Of a DNA stretch of 64,000 nt, positions 51,601 to 64,000 are shown piece after piece. A program made the position numbers and the translations under genes. The stretch covers positions 5,740,749 through 5,804,748 of the forward strand of contig NC_053126.1 of assembly GCF_010015445.1 (NCBI RefSeq), given 5' to 3'. The DNA is from Perca fluviatilis. Its lineage: Eukaryota > Chordata > Actinopteri > Perciformes > Percidae. The notes under the pieces were generated by a model, which saw only the letters and a program-made list of their open reading frames with translations, had not been told where the DNA came from and did not search any database. Each line of letters starts with the position of its first letter. Positions within the stretch are counted from its first letter, which is position 1.

Positions 51601-51982
51601 AGCTGTATTGCGTAACTTTTTGATATTAATAAACGTCCATTTCATTCAAGCCGTTGCCAAATGAGATGATACAAAGCTAATTAAGACTATCAGCTCCACA
51701 AAACTCTCTCTGTATTTCTCAGTATGACTGTGTTCAGAATACTGGTATCGTCCGGTGACTTTCACGCACGCAGAAACTCGAGTGAATATAATGACCTCTT
51801 CTGAAGAGCCCATCATGTTTTTTTAATCCTCCGTGTCCTTCTTGGCTACTAGCAACTGTGTGGGGGAGGCGTGGGGGCGATGCGCGATCACAGAAGACTT
51901 GTATTACGCGGACGCGCCGACAGTTTTGTTGTCAATACTTAGAATTCCTCATGGGGGGGCGGCAGAAACTACGCACTATAGC
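51601..51982. mobile_element. TTAA-type MITE, AGCTRTAGTGCGTAG family, copy 2
   Basis: Starts AGCTGTATTGCGTAAC after TTAA at 51597-51600 and ends CTACGCACTATAGC followed by TTAA. Contains 'attcaagccgttgccaaatg', as in copy 1. Confidence 0.7.
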
Positions 51983-52009
51983 TTAAATTTATGTTTAATG
52001 CTGATTAGC

Positions 52010-52110
52010 AAACGTTAGCATACTAGCATGCTAAACTAAGAACATGGTAACGTTGTTGTGAGCATATTAGCATGCTGACATTAGCGTTTAGCTCAAAGCA
52101 CGGCTGTGTC
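52010..52110 (-). repeat. GCTAACATGC dispersed element fragment
   Basis: 'gagcatattagcatgctgac' and 'cgtttagctcaaagcac' are the inverted counterpart of 12505-12655. Confidence 0.5.
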
Positions 52111-52413
52111 TTGAGTACAGCCTCACATAGACTCGTTTAATCTGTTCCTCGCAAATCTCCCAACTTTACAAACGTGCAACACGTAATCCCTGGAGTAGTG
52201 CTTCGTGGGTAATGCTGCCGTTTGTTTTTTGACTTTGAGCCAGTTGTCTAGGTTGACCTCCAAAGGAATTCTGGTGTTATTGTAGTTGGAGGAATACAGT
52301 AAGCGCCCATTGTCTATTTTCAGAAGCCTTTAACCGTCTTTTTATTTACACGTTTCAGTCATGTGGCTACAGTGATGAACACTATGCCAGCATTTGTTAA
52401 AATATAAACTATT

Positions 52414-52598
52414 GGGCGAGCAGGCGCCCATATATAGAGGTTTACTCCTCGAGGCAGCGGCCGCAGGTTCGACTCCGCCCTGCGGCCCTTTGCTGCTGAT
52501 GCCATTCCCCACTCTCTCTCACCTTTCATGTCTTCAGCTGTCCTGTATAAATAAAGGCCTAAGATGCCCAAAAAAAGAATCTTTAAAAAAAAAAATTT
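52414..52598 (+). mobile_element. Well-preserved tRNA-derived SINE with 12-bp TSD
   Basis: Starts GGGCGAGCAGGCGCCCATAT, has a B-box-like CAGGTTCGACTCC, continues 'cctttgctgctgatgccatt' and ends in an A-rich tail. ATATAAACTATT occurs at 52402-52413 and again at 52599-52610, a perfect target duplication. Comparison with the copies at 7571 and 43922 suggests that part of the A-box region is deleted. Confidence 0.85.
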
Positions 52599-52938
52599 AT
52601 ATAAACTATTAAATCACACATTTCATTTGAGTCTATATTTTCTGCTATCTCAAAACACTAGACATACACAGTAATAAACCACTGCAACTCTACCATTCAT
52701 ATTCTAATGGACTATGGAAGCCCCTACATGTCCTTGTGTGTCTTTGTTAAATTCAACCCACATCATTTCATTCATGACGGCTTGGCTGGTGTCAGAAGAT
52801 GCTGAATCTGATTAAAGTCTACTTCTGGCTCATAGAAAACAGTCTGTCTTATACCACCCATGACTAAAACCATTAGGACCCCAGGGCTATAACGGGGGTT
52901 TGCTGTGCTACTTTTATAGTCTGCATGCAGAAACAAGA

Positions 52939-52983
<45 letters not shown>
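52939..52983 (+). repeat. (GT)n array
   Basis: About 22 units. Confidence 0.95.
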
Positions 52984-52984
<1 letters not shown>

Positions 52985-53377
52985 CAGCAAAGTGATTTGT
53001 CACACTCGCAGCACACTTGGCTGAACAAAGAAGTCCCCTCTCGGCAACATCACAAAGCCCGGCTGTCGCTATGCCATGATTGGCTGAAAGCAGCTGCTCT
53101 GTCATGTGATTGGTGCACAGCCTGAGGGCTCAGTTATCATGAGTCAGCCCCTTTTTCTGCAGGAGACGAGGGAGGAGGGGGAGAGACAGACTAAACGGTG
53201 GGGGGGAGACAGACTAAACGGTATGACTGAGAGAGAGACAGGCAGAAAGGTGGTAAGAAGAGAAAAATCACTGTATCTTGCTTTTTATAAAAAAACCAAA
53301 AAAAAAAACATAAAACCGTCAGAGGCAAAGCTGAAACTGGTATGAACCAGAAACTCAAGACAATGCGAACATACAAC

Positions 53378-53383
53378 TTTATT
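53378..53383 (-). terminator. Poly(A) signal of RNF216
   Basis: AATAAA on the - strand, 550 bases downstream of the stop codon, followed by GTTGTATG. It gives a 3' UTR of about 570 bases. Confidence 0.55.
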
Positions 53384-53835
53384 AGAAAATTGTGTGGTCT
53401 CACACCTGTTGCACAAAAGTTACAGAAGGGAATGCTAACTGGTTTTATTTTCAATTATGTACTCAAAAATATATGTATAAACTGGAAATAAATCGTCTCA
53501 AGATTCTAAACCGTTCATCAGTTCAACCCCAAACAGAAAAAAAGATGAATAAAAGGAACATGTAACGTAGCGTTTTGCTTCATTATTGAAGTCCCAAGTT
53601 CAGCGGGAGAAGGCAAAGTGTCTAAATGTGTGGCTCTCGTTCCACAGATGCACTTTTCATTTCAGCGCGTTTCATCAGATCAACTCAGAAGAATATCCAA
53701 AATCTGCATGAGCACGCAAACCAGGAAAAAGGATAGAGAGAAGGAGTAGAAAACGGTGATGCACACTGAAAGAGATACAAAATAACATCTCAAAAAACAG
53801 CACTGAAATGAAAAGCAGAACTGTAGAGAGCGAGC

Positions 53836-53885
<50 letters not shown>

Positions 53886-53932
53886 ATGAGCGGATTGCAC
53901 CGCGGTTAACACAACTCGTCACAGAGCGTCCG
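53384..53932 (-). other. rnf216: RNF216 3' UTR
   Basis: Runs from the TAA at 53933-53935 to the AATAAA at 53378. It includes a (CA)n array in the sense direction (53838-53882 on +), starting only about 50 bases after the stop. Confidence 0.55.
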
Positions 53933-54321
53933 TTAGAAGCGTCTGTAGTAGCGGTGCGGGGGTCCGTAGTGCATGGGCATATCCATCATGTCCATATTTT
54001 GGTGATGAGGGTTAATTGGAGGAGGAGGAGGGTGATGGTTGTGGTTGTTGTTGTTGTTATTGTTCAGGGGGGGCAGGTGCTGTAGGGGGGGCACATAGAG
54101 GGCCGGGGGCATCTGGGGAAGGACATACATCCTGCCCTGAGGCGGAGCCGGAGGGTAGCGGGGGCCGCGTGGAGGCACGAACAGGGGAGCTTGTACCGCC
54201 TGCGGGTGAGGAGGGGCCGCGGGGTTCGGGTTCTGCGGGTTTTCGGGGGGCGGACCCACACACGGCCGCTTGGCGTCGACAATGGGCTCCGGAGGAGGGC
54301 CGACCCTCTTTCCTGAATTAT
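53933..54321 (-). CDS. rnf216: RNF216, last coding exon (proline-rich tail)
   Basis: Acceptor CTCTCAG precedes 54321. The first two bases finish a codon, then NSGKRVGPPPEPIVDAKRPC, VGPPPENPQNPNPAAPP, PQGRMYVLPQMPPALYVPPL and, at the end, MDMPMHYGPPHRYYRRF, stop TAA. Human RNF216 has a similar low-complexity, Pro-rich tail that ends with a PMHFGP motif. A run of seven Asn followed by His and Pro runs (54005-54065) comes from an AAC-type trinucleotide repeat. The tail lies outside the catalytic RBR unit. Confidence 0.9.
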
Positions 54322-54403
54322 CTGAGAGAAGAAATAAAATAAAAAAAAAAATTTAAGTTATGGATGAACCAGATCTTTCTGTCCGGTTTCATAGCAGATT
54401 TAA

Positions 54404-55788
54404 AGGTCCCATGACATGGTGCTCTTTGGATGCTTTTATATAGACCTTAGTGGTCCCCTAATACTGTATCTGAAGTCTCTTTTATATAGACCTTAGTGGT
54501 CCCCTAATACTGTATCTGAAGTCTCTTTTATATAGACCTTAGTGGTCCCCTAATACTGTATCTGAAGTCTCTTTTATATAGACCTTAGTGGTCCCTAATA
54601 CTGTATCTGAAGTCTCTTTTATATAGACCTTAGTGGTCCCTAATACTGTATCTGAAGTCTCTTTTATATAGACCTCAGTGGTCCCCGAATACTGTATCTG
54701 AAGTCTCTTTTATATAGACCTTAGTGGTCCCCTAATACTGTATCTGAAGTCTCTTATATAGACCTTTAGTGGTCCCCTAATACTGTATCTGAAGTCTCTT
54801 TTATATAGACCTTAGTGGTCCCCTAATACTGTATCTGAAGTCTCTTTTATATAGACCTTAGTGGTCCCCTAATACTGTATCTGAAGTCTCTTTTATATAG
54901 ACCTTAGTGGTCCCCTAATACTGTATCTGAAGTCTCTTTTATACAGACCTTAGTGGTCCCCTAATACTGTATCTGAAGTCTCTTTTATATAGACCTTAGT
55001 GGTCCCCTAATACTGTATCTGAAGTCTCTTTTATATAGACCTTTAGTGGTCCCCTAATACTGTATCTGAAGTCTCTTATATAGACCTTTAGTGGTCCCCT
55101 AATACTGTATCTGAAGTCTCTTTTATATAGACCTTAGTGGTCCCCTAATACTGTATCTGAAGTCTCTTTTATATAGACCTTAGTGGTCCCCTAATACTGT
55201 ATCTGAAGTCTCTTTTATATAGACCTTTAGTGGTCCCCTAATACTGTATCTGAAGTCTCTTTTATATAGACCTTTAGTGGTCCCCTAATACTGTATCTGA
55301 AGTCTCTTTTATATAGACCTTAGTGGTCCCCTAATACTGTATCTGAAGTCTCTTTCCCGAAATTCAGCCTCGGTGCAGAATTACAGCCACTAGAGCCAGT
55401 CCCACAATGAGCTTTCCTTAGGATGTGCCATTTCTGTGTCTGTAGCTATTGAGGAGGAGAGAGGGGGGCAGGGTGGAGGGGGGGGGTGTGGCCTTGACCA
55501 ACTGCCACTTTTCTCATTTGAAAGCCATGATGTCTCTCTCTCATGGGTGGGCCAAATTCTCTGGGAGCAGAGAAAGGGGAGGTAACCTTGCTCCTTATGA
55601 CCTCATAAGGAGAAGATTCCTGATTGGTCCATCTGAGCTTTCATTTTCTCAAAGGCAGAGCAGGATACCCAGGGCTCGGTTTACACCTATCACCATTTCT
55701 AGTCACTGGGGGACCATAGGCAGGCTGGGGGAATGCATATTCCTGTTAAAAAACCTCATAAAGTGAAATGTTTCATGCCATGGGACCT
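54404..55788. mobile_element. TTAA-flanked MITE, family AGGTCCCATG, copy B
   Basis: Ends AGGTCCCATGACATGG and TGCCATGGGACCT, with TTAA at 54400-54403 and 55789-55792. It shares its whole body with 18384-19423 but holds 20 instead of 14 of the 46-bp units, plus an extra segment of about 70 bases at 55514-55585 that copy A lacks. Confidence 0.8.
54434..55352 (+). repeat. 46-bp minisatellite, 20 copies, inside the MITE
   Basis: Same unit as at 18417. Private variants here are 'gacctttagtgg' (five or so units) and 'gtccctaata' (one C lost, two adjacent units), which mark local unit duplication. Confidence 0.95.
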
Positions 55789-56153
55789 TTAAATGTTGTC
55801 AGACTTCCTGGAGGTTTGAACTGAACCCCTCGCCTGCCCCGCATACTTTACACAAACACATTCAGACCGACCAAATCAACAGGAAACACTCCTGCAACCG
55901 CTGCCGGTTTATGGTGTAAACAGCAGCCAACTTGTCTGAATAAATAAATGTTTAGACAGACAAAGGGGAAGCAGCAGAGAGGAAGAATAATGTTGCGGCA
56001 GTGCTACATTTCTCTGCCAGGAAACAGAATTCGTCACATTTCCATATCGGTCTGAAGAAAGGAACAGTTTACGAAATGTTACCGGGGGTTGAATCACTGA
56101 GCAATAATAAATAGTTGCAACAGCTCCGACAATAAGTGACGGTCAGTACTGAC

Positions 56154-56223
56154 CTGCGCTCTTCTTATTCAGCTCTTCCTCTCCTTTCTTCTGGATCTCC
56201 TGAATGATTCGCTCATCATCTTG
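56154..56223 (-). CDS. rnf216: RNF216, penultimate coding exon (charged helix)
   Basis: A 70-base exon between TTTCTGCAG and GTCAGT on the - strand. It encodes QDDERIIQEIQKKGEEELNK, then KSA and one base of an Asp codon. The acidic/basic helix directly follows the RING2 exon's SLWTDPT, matching the charged segment after DPT in human RNF216. It is in phase with both neighbours. Confidence 0.9.
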
Positions 56224-58720
56224 CTGCAGAAACAAACACAAAGTTGTTAGTATTCACAATGTGACAACCCAAAAGACATGTTGTGATCTTCATAAAGTAG
56301 CCATGACTTAACCTTGTAATGCACAAGTATAAACATAAGCTCTAGCCACCAACATAGCACTTGTTTAGCAGCAGGCTTGGGTTTTATAAAGCATAAAAAA
56401 AACAGAATTTAACAGCACAAACAGCTGCTAGCATCGACAACAAGGTCGGCAGCGCCTGAACGTCGCTATCCATGTTAAAATAGCCACTGGTAGTCAGTGG
56501 CTTGTTTTTTTCTGGGAAAGGGTCATGTGATAGGGGCGTGACGAATCAGGGAAGGACACGTAATGACTGAGAAGACCCAATCACGAGGCAAACGCTGGCG
56601 TCAGCGCCGTCGTTATCCGAAGGGGCTCCGTTTATGCCCGTCCGCGCTACAACGCAACCGCGGCAATTTAAAACCAAAAAGGGGTCAGCGGCGATTCTAA
56701 AATGTCTTTGTTTACGGGGCTCGGAAACGCCGGAGTAGTGTGGACGCGAGGCGTAAACGTAGTAGTGTGGATGGGGGGGGGGGGTCTCCAGGGAGGTCAG
56801 AGCTACGGTGGAGGGTGGGACTGCAGTTTGTCATTAGATGAACCAGCGGGATATAAATTGACCAGCTGTACTAGTTTGTGCCTCGCCTTTTCTCTCGCCT
56901 GAAAATTAAACTTTTGGGTGAAGTGAAAATAAAGCCGGTGAACGGTGTGTATTTATTTAGTCAGAACTTCCTTCACTTTCATTCTTGACAAGGAAAAACC
57001 TTTAATAATAATAATAATAATAATGATGATGATAAGAAGGCAGCCGGCCCCCTTTCACCAGCCCTCAGGTTACCAGTATTTATACATTTCTTGGCAATGC
57101 ACGTGGAGACCATCTCTTGGCCAGCTCTGGTGCCTCTCTAGCGCTGCTGGAGCGGCTCCAGCTCATTAACTGCTCGGGGACTAATCGTTGGTCCGGTTTG
57201 CCAGGGATACTGTGGCCAGGCCACTGTGGGCTACCGCAGAGTCAGATGGTCAGGGTCAAAGTGAAGGGGAGTTAATGAACACGTTTGTGAGCGGTAAAAG
57301 AAATATGAATGAATGATGAACTGAATGTGTGCCGGCTAAAGTCAGTGGCCAAATGACAGAATGAACAGACACTTGTGGAGAAACGCAACCCCACGTCACG
57401 CTGCGGTAGGGGGTGCATGACATATTGACTCAATATCGTTATCGCGATATCACGTCGCGCAATATTATATTGAAAGTGCCGCAGTAAGTACGTAATATTT
57501 GGTTTATTTTGTGAAGCACTGCGTCCCATCCGTTGGCCGTGTGGCTTGGTGGTGTTTGATTTAGAGCTTGACACGCTGTGATGATCATCATTTCATTGGC
57601 CAGTTACCGTGCCACTTGCACGTGTTAGTGCACGTCAGCGCACGGGTCCACTATGTGACAAACCCTATGGAGCGTACCACGTGACGTGTGTGCACATTTC
57701 AACAGAGTGACAGCGTAAGGGAAGAAATAGAGATAACTAAACGGAACGAATCAGAAAAGCAAAAGAAAGGTTGTGTCCTGTCCTCTTTATTTATATATTT
57801 TATACTGTCCAACCAGTAAAACATGTCCTGTTCTCTTTATTTATATATTTTATACTGTCCAACCAGTAAAACATGTCCTGTCCTGTAGTGGTCATTATTT
57901 ATTTATTCATGTTGGACCGGTCCAATATGACCGTCAGTTGGAATAAACCTTGTGTTGTAAGAAAACTTGTTTTATTTGTTATGAATCTATTTTGATGCGT
58001 TTTCCCGTAACTTTTGTAATTTTACATATGTTTAAAAACACCAAAATGAATATGTATATCGCAATATTCATAATCAACATCGCAATAATCACATTTAGTC
58101 AATATCGTGCAACCCTACGCTGCGGTGGCCAATCACGTGACCGTGGATCAGGCTTGTCGCTGTGTTTTGAGGCGCTGTGAGAGTCCTGTACAGTAGATGG
58201 GAAACATCACTGCCTCTATCGCTGCACGTTCTCTTAATACATCCATGTCGATGCCACAACTAATTTTTTTTTTAGAACTTGCCCAGGAGTTGTAACAGCC
58301 GCAAGTTTCCTGCAACAACAAATCACAGTCAATGTGTCTCGCTAGTCTCTTTTCTCTTTGTCCGTAAAATCAAGCTGCCTTCAAGTGCAGTCGGAAACAT
58401 CGAGATCTATAAACGATCTGACGGAAACAGTCATTTTGAAACTACATATGGGGGGGGGGGGGGGGTTAAAGTACACAACATGACGTCACACTAATGGGCC
58501 CTTTCATTGACCCCGGGCCGCATAATGATGCAGCAAATCGCCAGATCGCTTTTTTTGTTGGTCTGAATGTAGCTTTACAGAAAGAAAACCAAAGAGCTGG
58601 TGTCGCATAAGGCCTTCCTGCTACAATTTTGACAAAACCAGGCCAGACGAAAGAAAACGTTCCCTTTAAAATAAAAGCTCAGGCCAAAGGCGAAGGCAAA
58701 GGCCGTGTCTGAGAAAGTAC
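56224..58720 (-). other. rnf216: RNF216 intron with a 711-bp hAT MITE
   Basis: Holds the element at 57407-58117, short (TAA)n/(TGA)n runs at about 57004-57035 and a G13-16 run at 58450-58465. Unique-looking sequence without a call: 56230-57000, 57040-57400 and 58130-58720. Confidence 0.85.
57407..58117. mobile_element. 711-bp hAT-type MITE with perfect TSD
   Basis: Starts TAGGGGGTGCATGACATATT and ends CAATATCGTGCAACCCTA, imperfect inverted repeats. The 8-bp target duplication CGCTGCGG lies at 57399-57406 and 58118-58125. A roughly 50-bp tandem duplication (ctctttatttatatatttta) starts at 57783 and 57833. No transposase frame. Confidence 0.85.
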
Positions 58721-58943
58721 CGTGGGGTCGGTCCAGAGGGAGCACTTGCGGCAGTGTCGGCAGGGAGCGCCAGGAGAGCGGGCGTGCTGGCAGAAGTGGT
58801 TGTAGCCGGTGATGGGCTCTCTGCAGAGGTAGCACATGAAGCTGCCGCAGCGGCACGACATCCGGTTGCAGCCCTCCGACTTGACCAGGCCCGTCCCGCA
58901 CTTGACGCACTTCCTCACCCGAGCTGCCGTCATGCGCTCCTCG
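58721..58943 (-). CDS. rnf216: RNF216, catalytic RING2 exon
   Basis: RNF216 (Triad3/ZIN) is an RBR-type E3 ubiquitin ligase: RING1 binds E2-ubiquitin and a RING2 cysteine receives ubiquitin as a thioester before passing it to substrates. This 223-base exon completes a codon and then reads [60 protein letters not shown] and [14 protein letters not shown]. The Cys in EGCNRM (codon at 58868-58870) is at the position of the RBR active-site cysteine. The surrounding CxxC pairs and the HFCQH / CRHCRKC segments bind zinc. It is flanked by GTGCTGCAG (acceptor) and GTACTT (donor). All expected Cys and His residues are present, so this part looks functional. Confidence 0.95.
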
Positions 58944-60082
58944 CTGCAGCACGTGGACAGAGAGGGAGACAAACTGATGAACAGGGGAGTAAGAGAAATT
59001 AGTAACACTTCACCTGAAGGTATCTACATGAGAGTGACATGACACGGTCATGAACACACATGAACCCTAACCGAATGCTTCTGGCAGAAGCGCCATGTCA
59101 TAAACGTTAATAACTTGTTTTTAAATATATATATAGTACAGAAACATACATAAATACATATATGTTTCTGTACTCTCTTCTGAGGCCTCTCCCAGTTCTT
59201 GGTCTTGGTCTAAAGTTGCCGTTGTGATTTTTAGACACTTTTAAGTTACGTCCTGTTGAAACCATCGGGTCAGTGGTGCTGCTCAGAGCTGCTCCACTGA
59301 TCCTTCTACCAGGCCACTTCCTGTCTCTTTCAGCACCAGGAAGTGAGAAGATCTGTGTACGGCTGCAAAACAGGAAGCACTGCTTGAGGGCCTTCTGGGC
59401 CACAGGAAGCAGCCAGCCACTCCGCTTCCCCCGACTGTTGTCCGGGAAACTGAGCTGTTTACCCAGCATCCTCTCCGAGTGAGGAGTACAGGGGACAGCG
59501 AGAAAATAAAAACGGGGCCTGAGACAAAAAAAAATGGGTTCATGGGTAGAAAACACTGTGGCTAATTAGGAGCCCGGTTGTTTATGATTTACTATGATTA
59601 AATGTATTCTTTGTCATGCCAAATATTAATATATGAATGTTAATAGTGCCCTGTACGGACCATGATGGTGATTTCTGGGAGCCTGATCATGGAACTGGTT
59701 CTAGTGTGTTTTTGATGAGATAAATTGAATAAATGAAAAAGAGATGGACTGAATGGGAACAAAGACGACCTGGTGGGAGTTTCAAAAGGTTGTGAATAAG
59801 CATGGGCTGCTTGGTATAATTTAAAATAAAATATGTCCTAGCAGGACAAATTAAATTTGTACTTTTTAATATTAAGCACGTGTGCAATGTTTTAGAGTTT
59901 ATTAAGGTTCCCGGAGCCAAAATAATAACCACAAAGCTTCTCGTCATCCCATCAAAGGAAGTAGAAATCTGTATATGAGAGACTCGTATGTCCTCTGCAG
60001 ATCATTAGCGTAGCCGGCTAAGTGGTGGTGTGCTGATAAAGGAGTCTGGTGGAGTCCCGTTTGTTTCTGCAGGACCACTTAC
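58944..60082 (-). other. rnf216: RNF216 intron
   Basis: No repeat array longer than a short TATATA run (59125-59135). Open frames here do not resemble known proteins. I see nothing further. Confidence 0.8.
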
Positions 60083-60180
60083 AAGAGCACCCTCATGCGG
60101 ATCTCGTCCCTCTCCAGGACCTGCTCGCAAGTCTTCCCCACGTGCTGCTTCCACTGGACATGGCACTTTCTACAGCTCTC
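60083..60180 (-). CDS. rnf216: RNF216, exon spanning the end of the IBR
   Basis: A 98-base exon between TTTTCTGCAG and GTAAGT on the - strand. It encodes ESCRKCHVQWKQHVGKTCEQ and VLERDEIRMRVL, plus two bases of a Phe codon completed by the next exon (reading on as EERMTAAR). CRKC...W..H....C is the C-terminal zinc-binding half of the in-between-RING domain, close to CRKCQGLWKEH in human RNF216. The preceding exon, which should end just before E-S-C-R-K-C, is not found in the remaining 3.8 kb and probably lies beyond the window. Confidence 0.9.

Positions 60181-64000
<3,820 letters not shown>

Larger units (their letters stand above)
42611..53360. other. Intergenic region between convergent fascin and RNF216
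   Basis: No gene is supported. It carries MITEs (42765-43501, 46495-46799, 49108-49471, 51601-51982), a SINE (52414-52598), a truncated SINE head (43922-43959), GT and CA arrays, CT-rich tracts (45070-45098, 45333-45375), poly(T) at 45145-45175 and a poly(A) tract (46058-46157). Unique-looking parts without a call are about 43510-43910, 43970-45060, 46810-47270, 47340-47860, 48160-49090, 50050-50900, 51000-51590 and 52600-53360. Confidence 0.75.
54322..56153 (-). other. rnf216: RNF216 intron holding an expanded MITE
   Basis: Three quarters of this 1832-base intron is the 54404-55788 MITE, whose edge is only about 80 bases from the splice acceptor. The stretch 55800-56150 shows nothing recognisable. 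Confidence 0.85.

Noticed and set aside
52414..52500. tRNA genes at the SINE heads (also 7690, 17380, 43922)
   Set aside because: A and B boxes are present, but stems are broken and each continues into a shared SINE body.

Overview
This is vertebrate nuclear DNA, almost certainly from a ray-finned fish. Two multi-exon genes with GT/AG introns are present. The rest is dominated by fish-type interspersed repeats (TTAA-flanked and hAT-type MITEs, tRNA-derived SINEs, LINE 3' ends) and very many long (GT)n/(CA)n, (ATCT)n and (AT)n arrays. The repeat types suggest a percomorph teleost, which is inference from remembered repeat families. There are no bacterial-style operons, CRISPR arrays or complete mobile genes. 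Most long open frames (poly Val-Cys, His-Thr, Tyr-Leu-Ser-Ile, Lys or Phe) are translations of simple repeats.

Layout. 1-22,180: gene-poor flank full of repeats, including a 438-bp element carrying a RecQ-helicase fragment (2890-3327), a LINE fragment, dense CA arrays (11.2-12.1 kb), a TTAA-flanked MITE with a 5x58-bp minisatellite, a hAT relic with a BED zinc finger and about 24 copies of a 19-mer (16.1-17.2 kb), and a TTAA-flanked MITE with 14 copies of a 46-mer (18.4-19.4 kb). 22,208-42,610: the fascin gene on the + strand, with TATA promoter, five coding exons (22470-23310, 35733-35889, 38068-38189, 39653-39820, 40240-40448) that join in frame into a 498-residue protein, and a roughly 2.1-kb 3' UTR. 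42,610-53,360: intergenic, with several MITEs, one SINE and a poly(A) tract. 53,378-64,000: the 3' part of RNF216 on the - strand, with its last four coding exons (60083-60180, 58721-58943, 56154-56223, 53933-54321) encoding the IBR end, catalytic RING2 and proline-rich tail. Its 5' exons lie beyond the right edge.

The two genes are convergent (tail to tail), the same arrangement as human FSCN1-RNF216, so this is an old syntenic block. Fascin bundles actin filaments; RNF216 is an RBR ubiquitin ligase. Nothing in the sequence shows that they act together.

No undescribed multi-gene system was found. The observations most worth checking are: the fascin exon 1 splice donor, which lies inside a long TG array; a cluster of miR-143, miR-145 and miR-133 seed matches in the fascin 3' UTR; the RecQ-fragment element with a perfect 9-bp target duplication; and the repeated growth of minisatellites inside MITEs.
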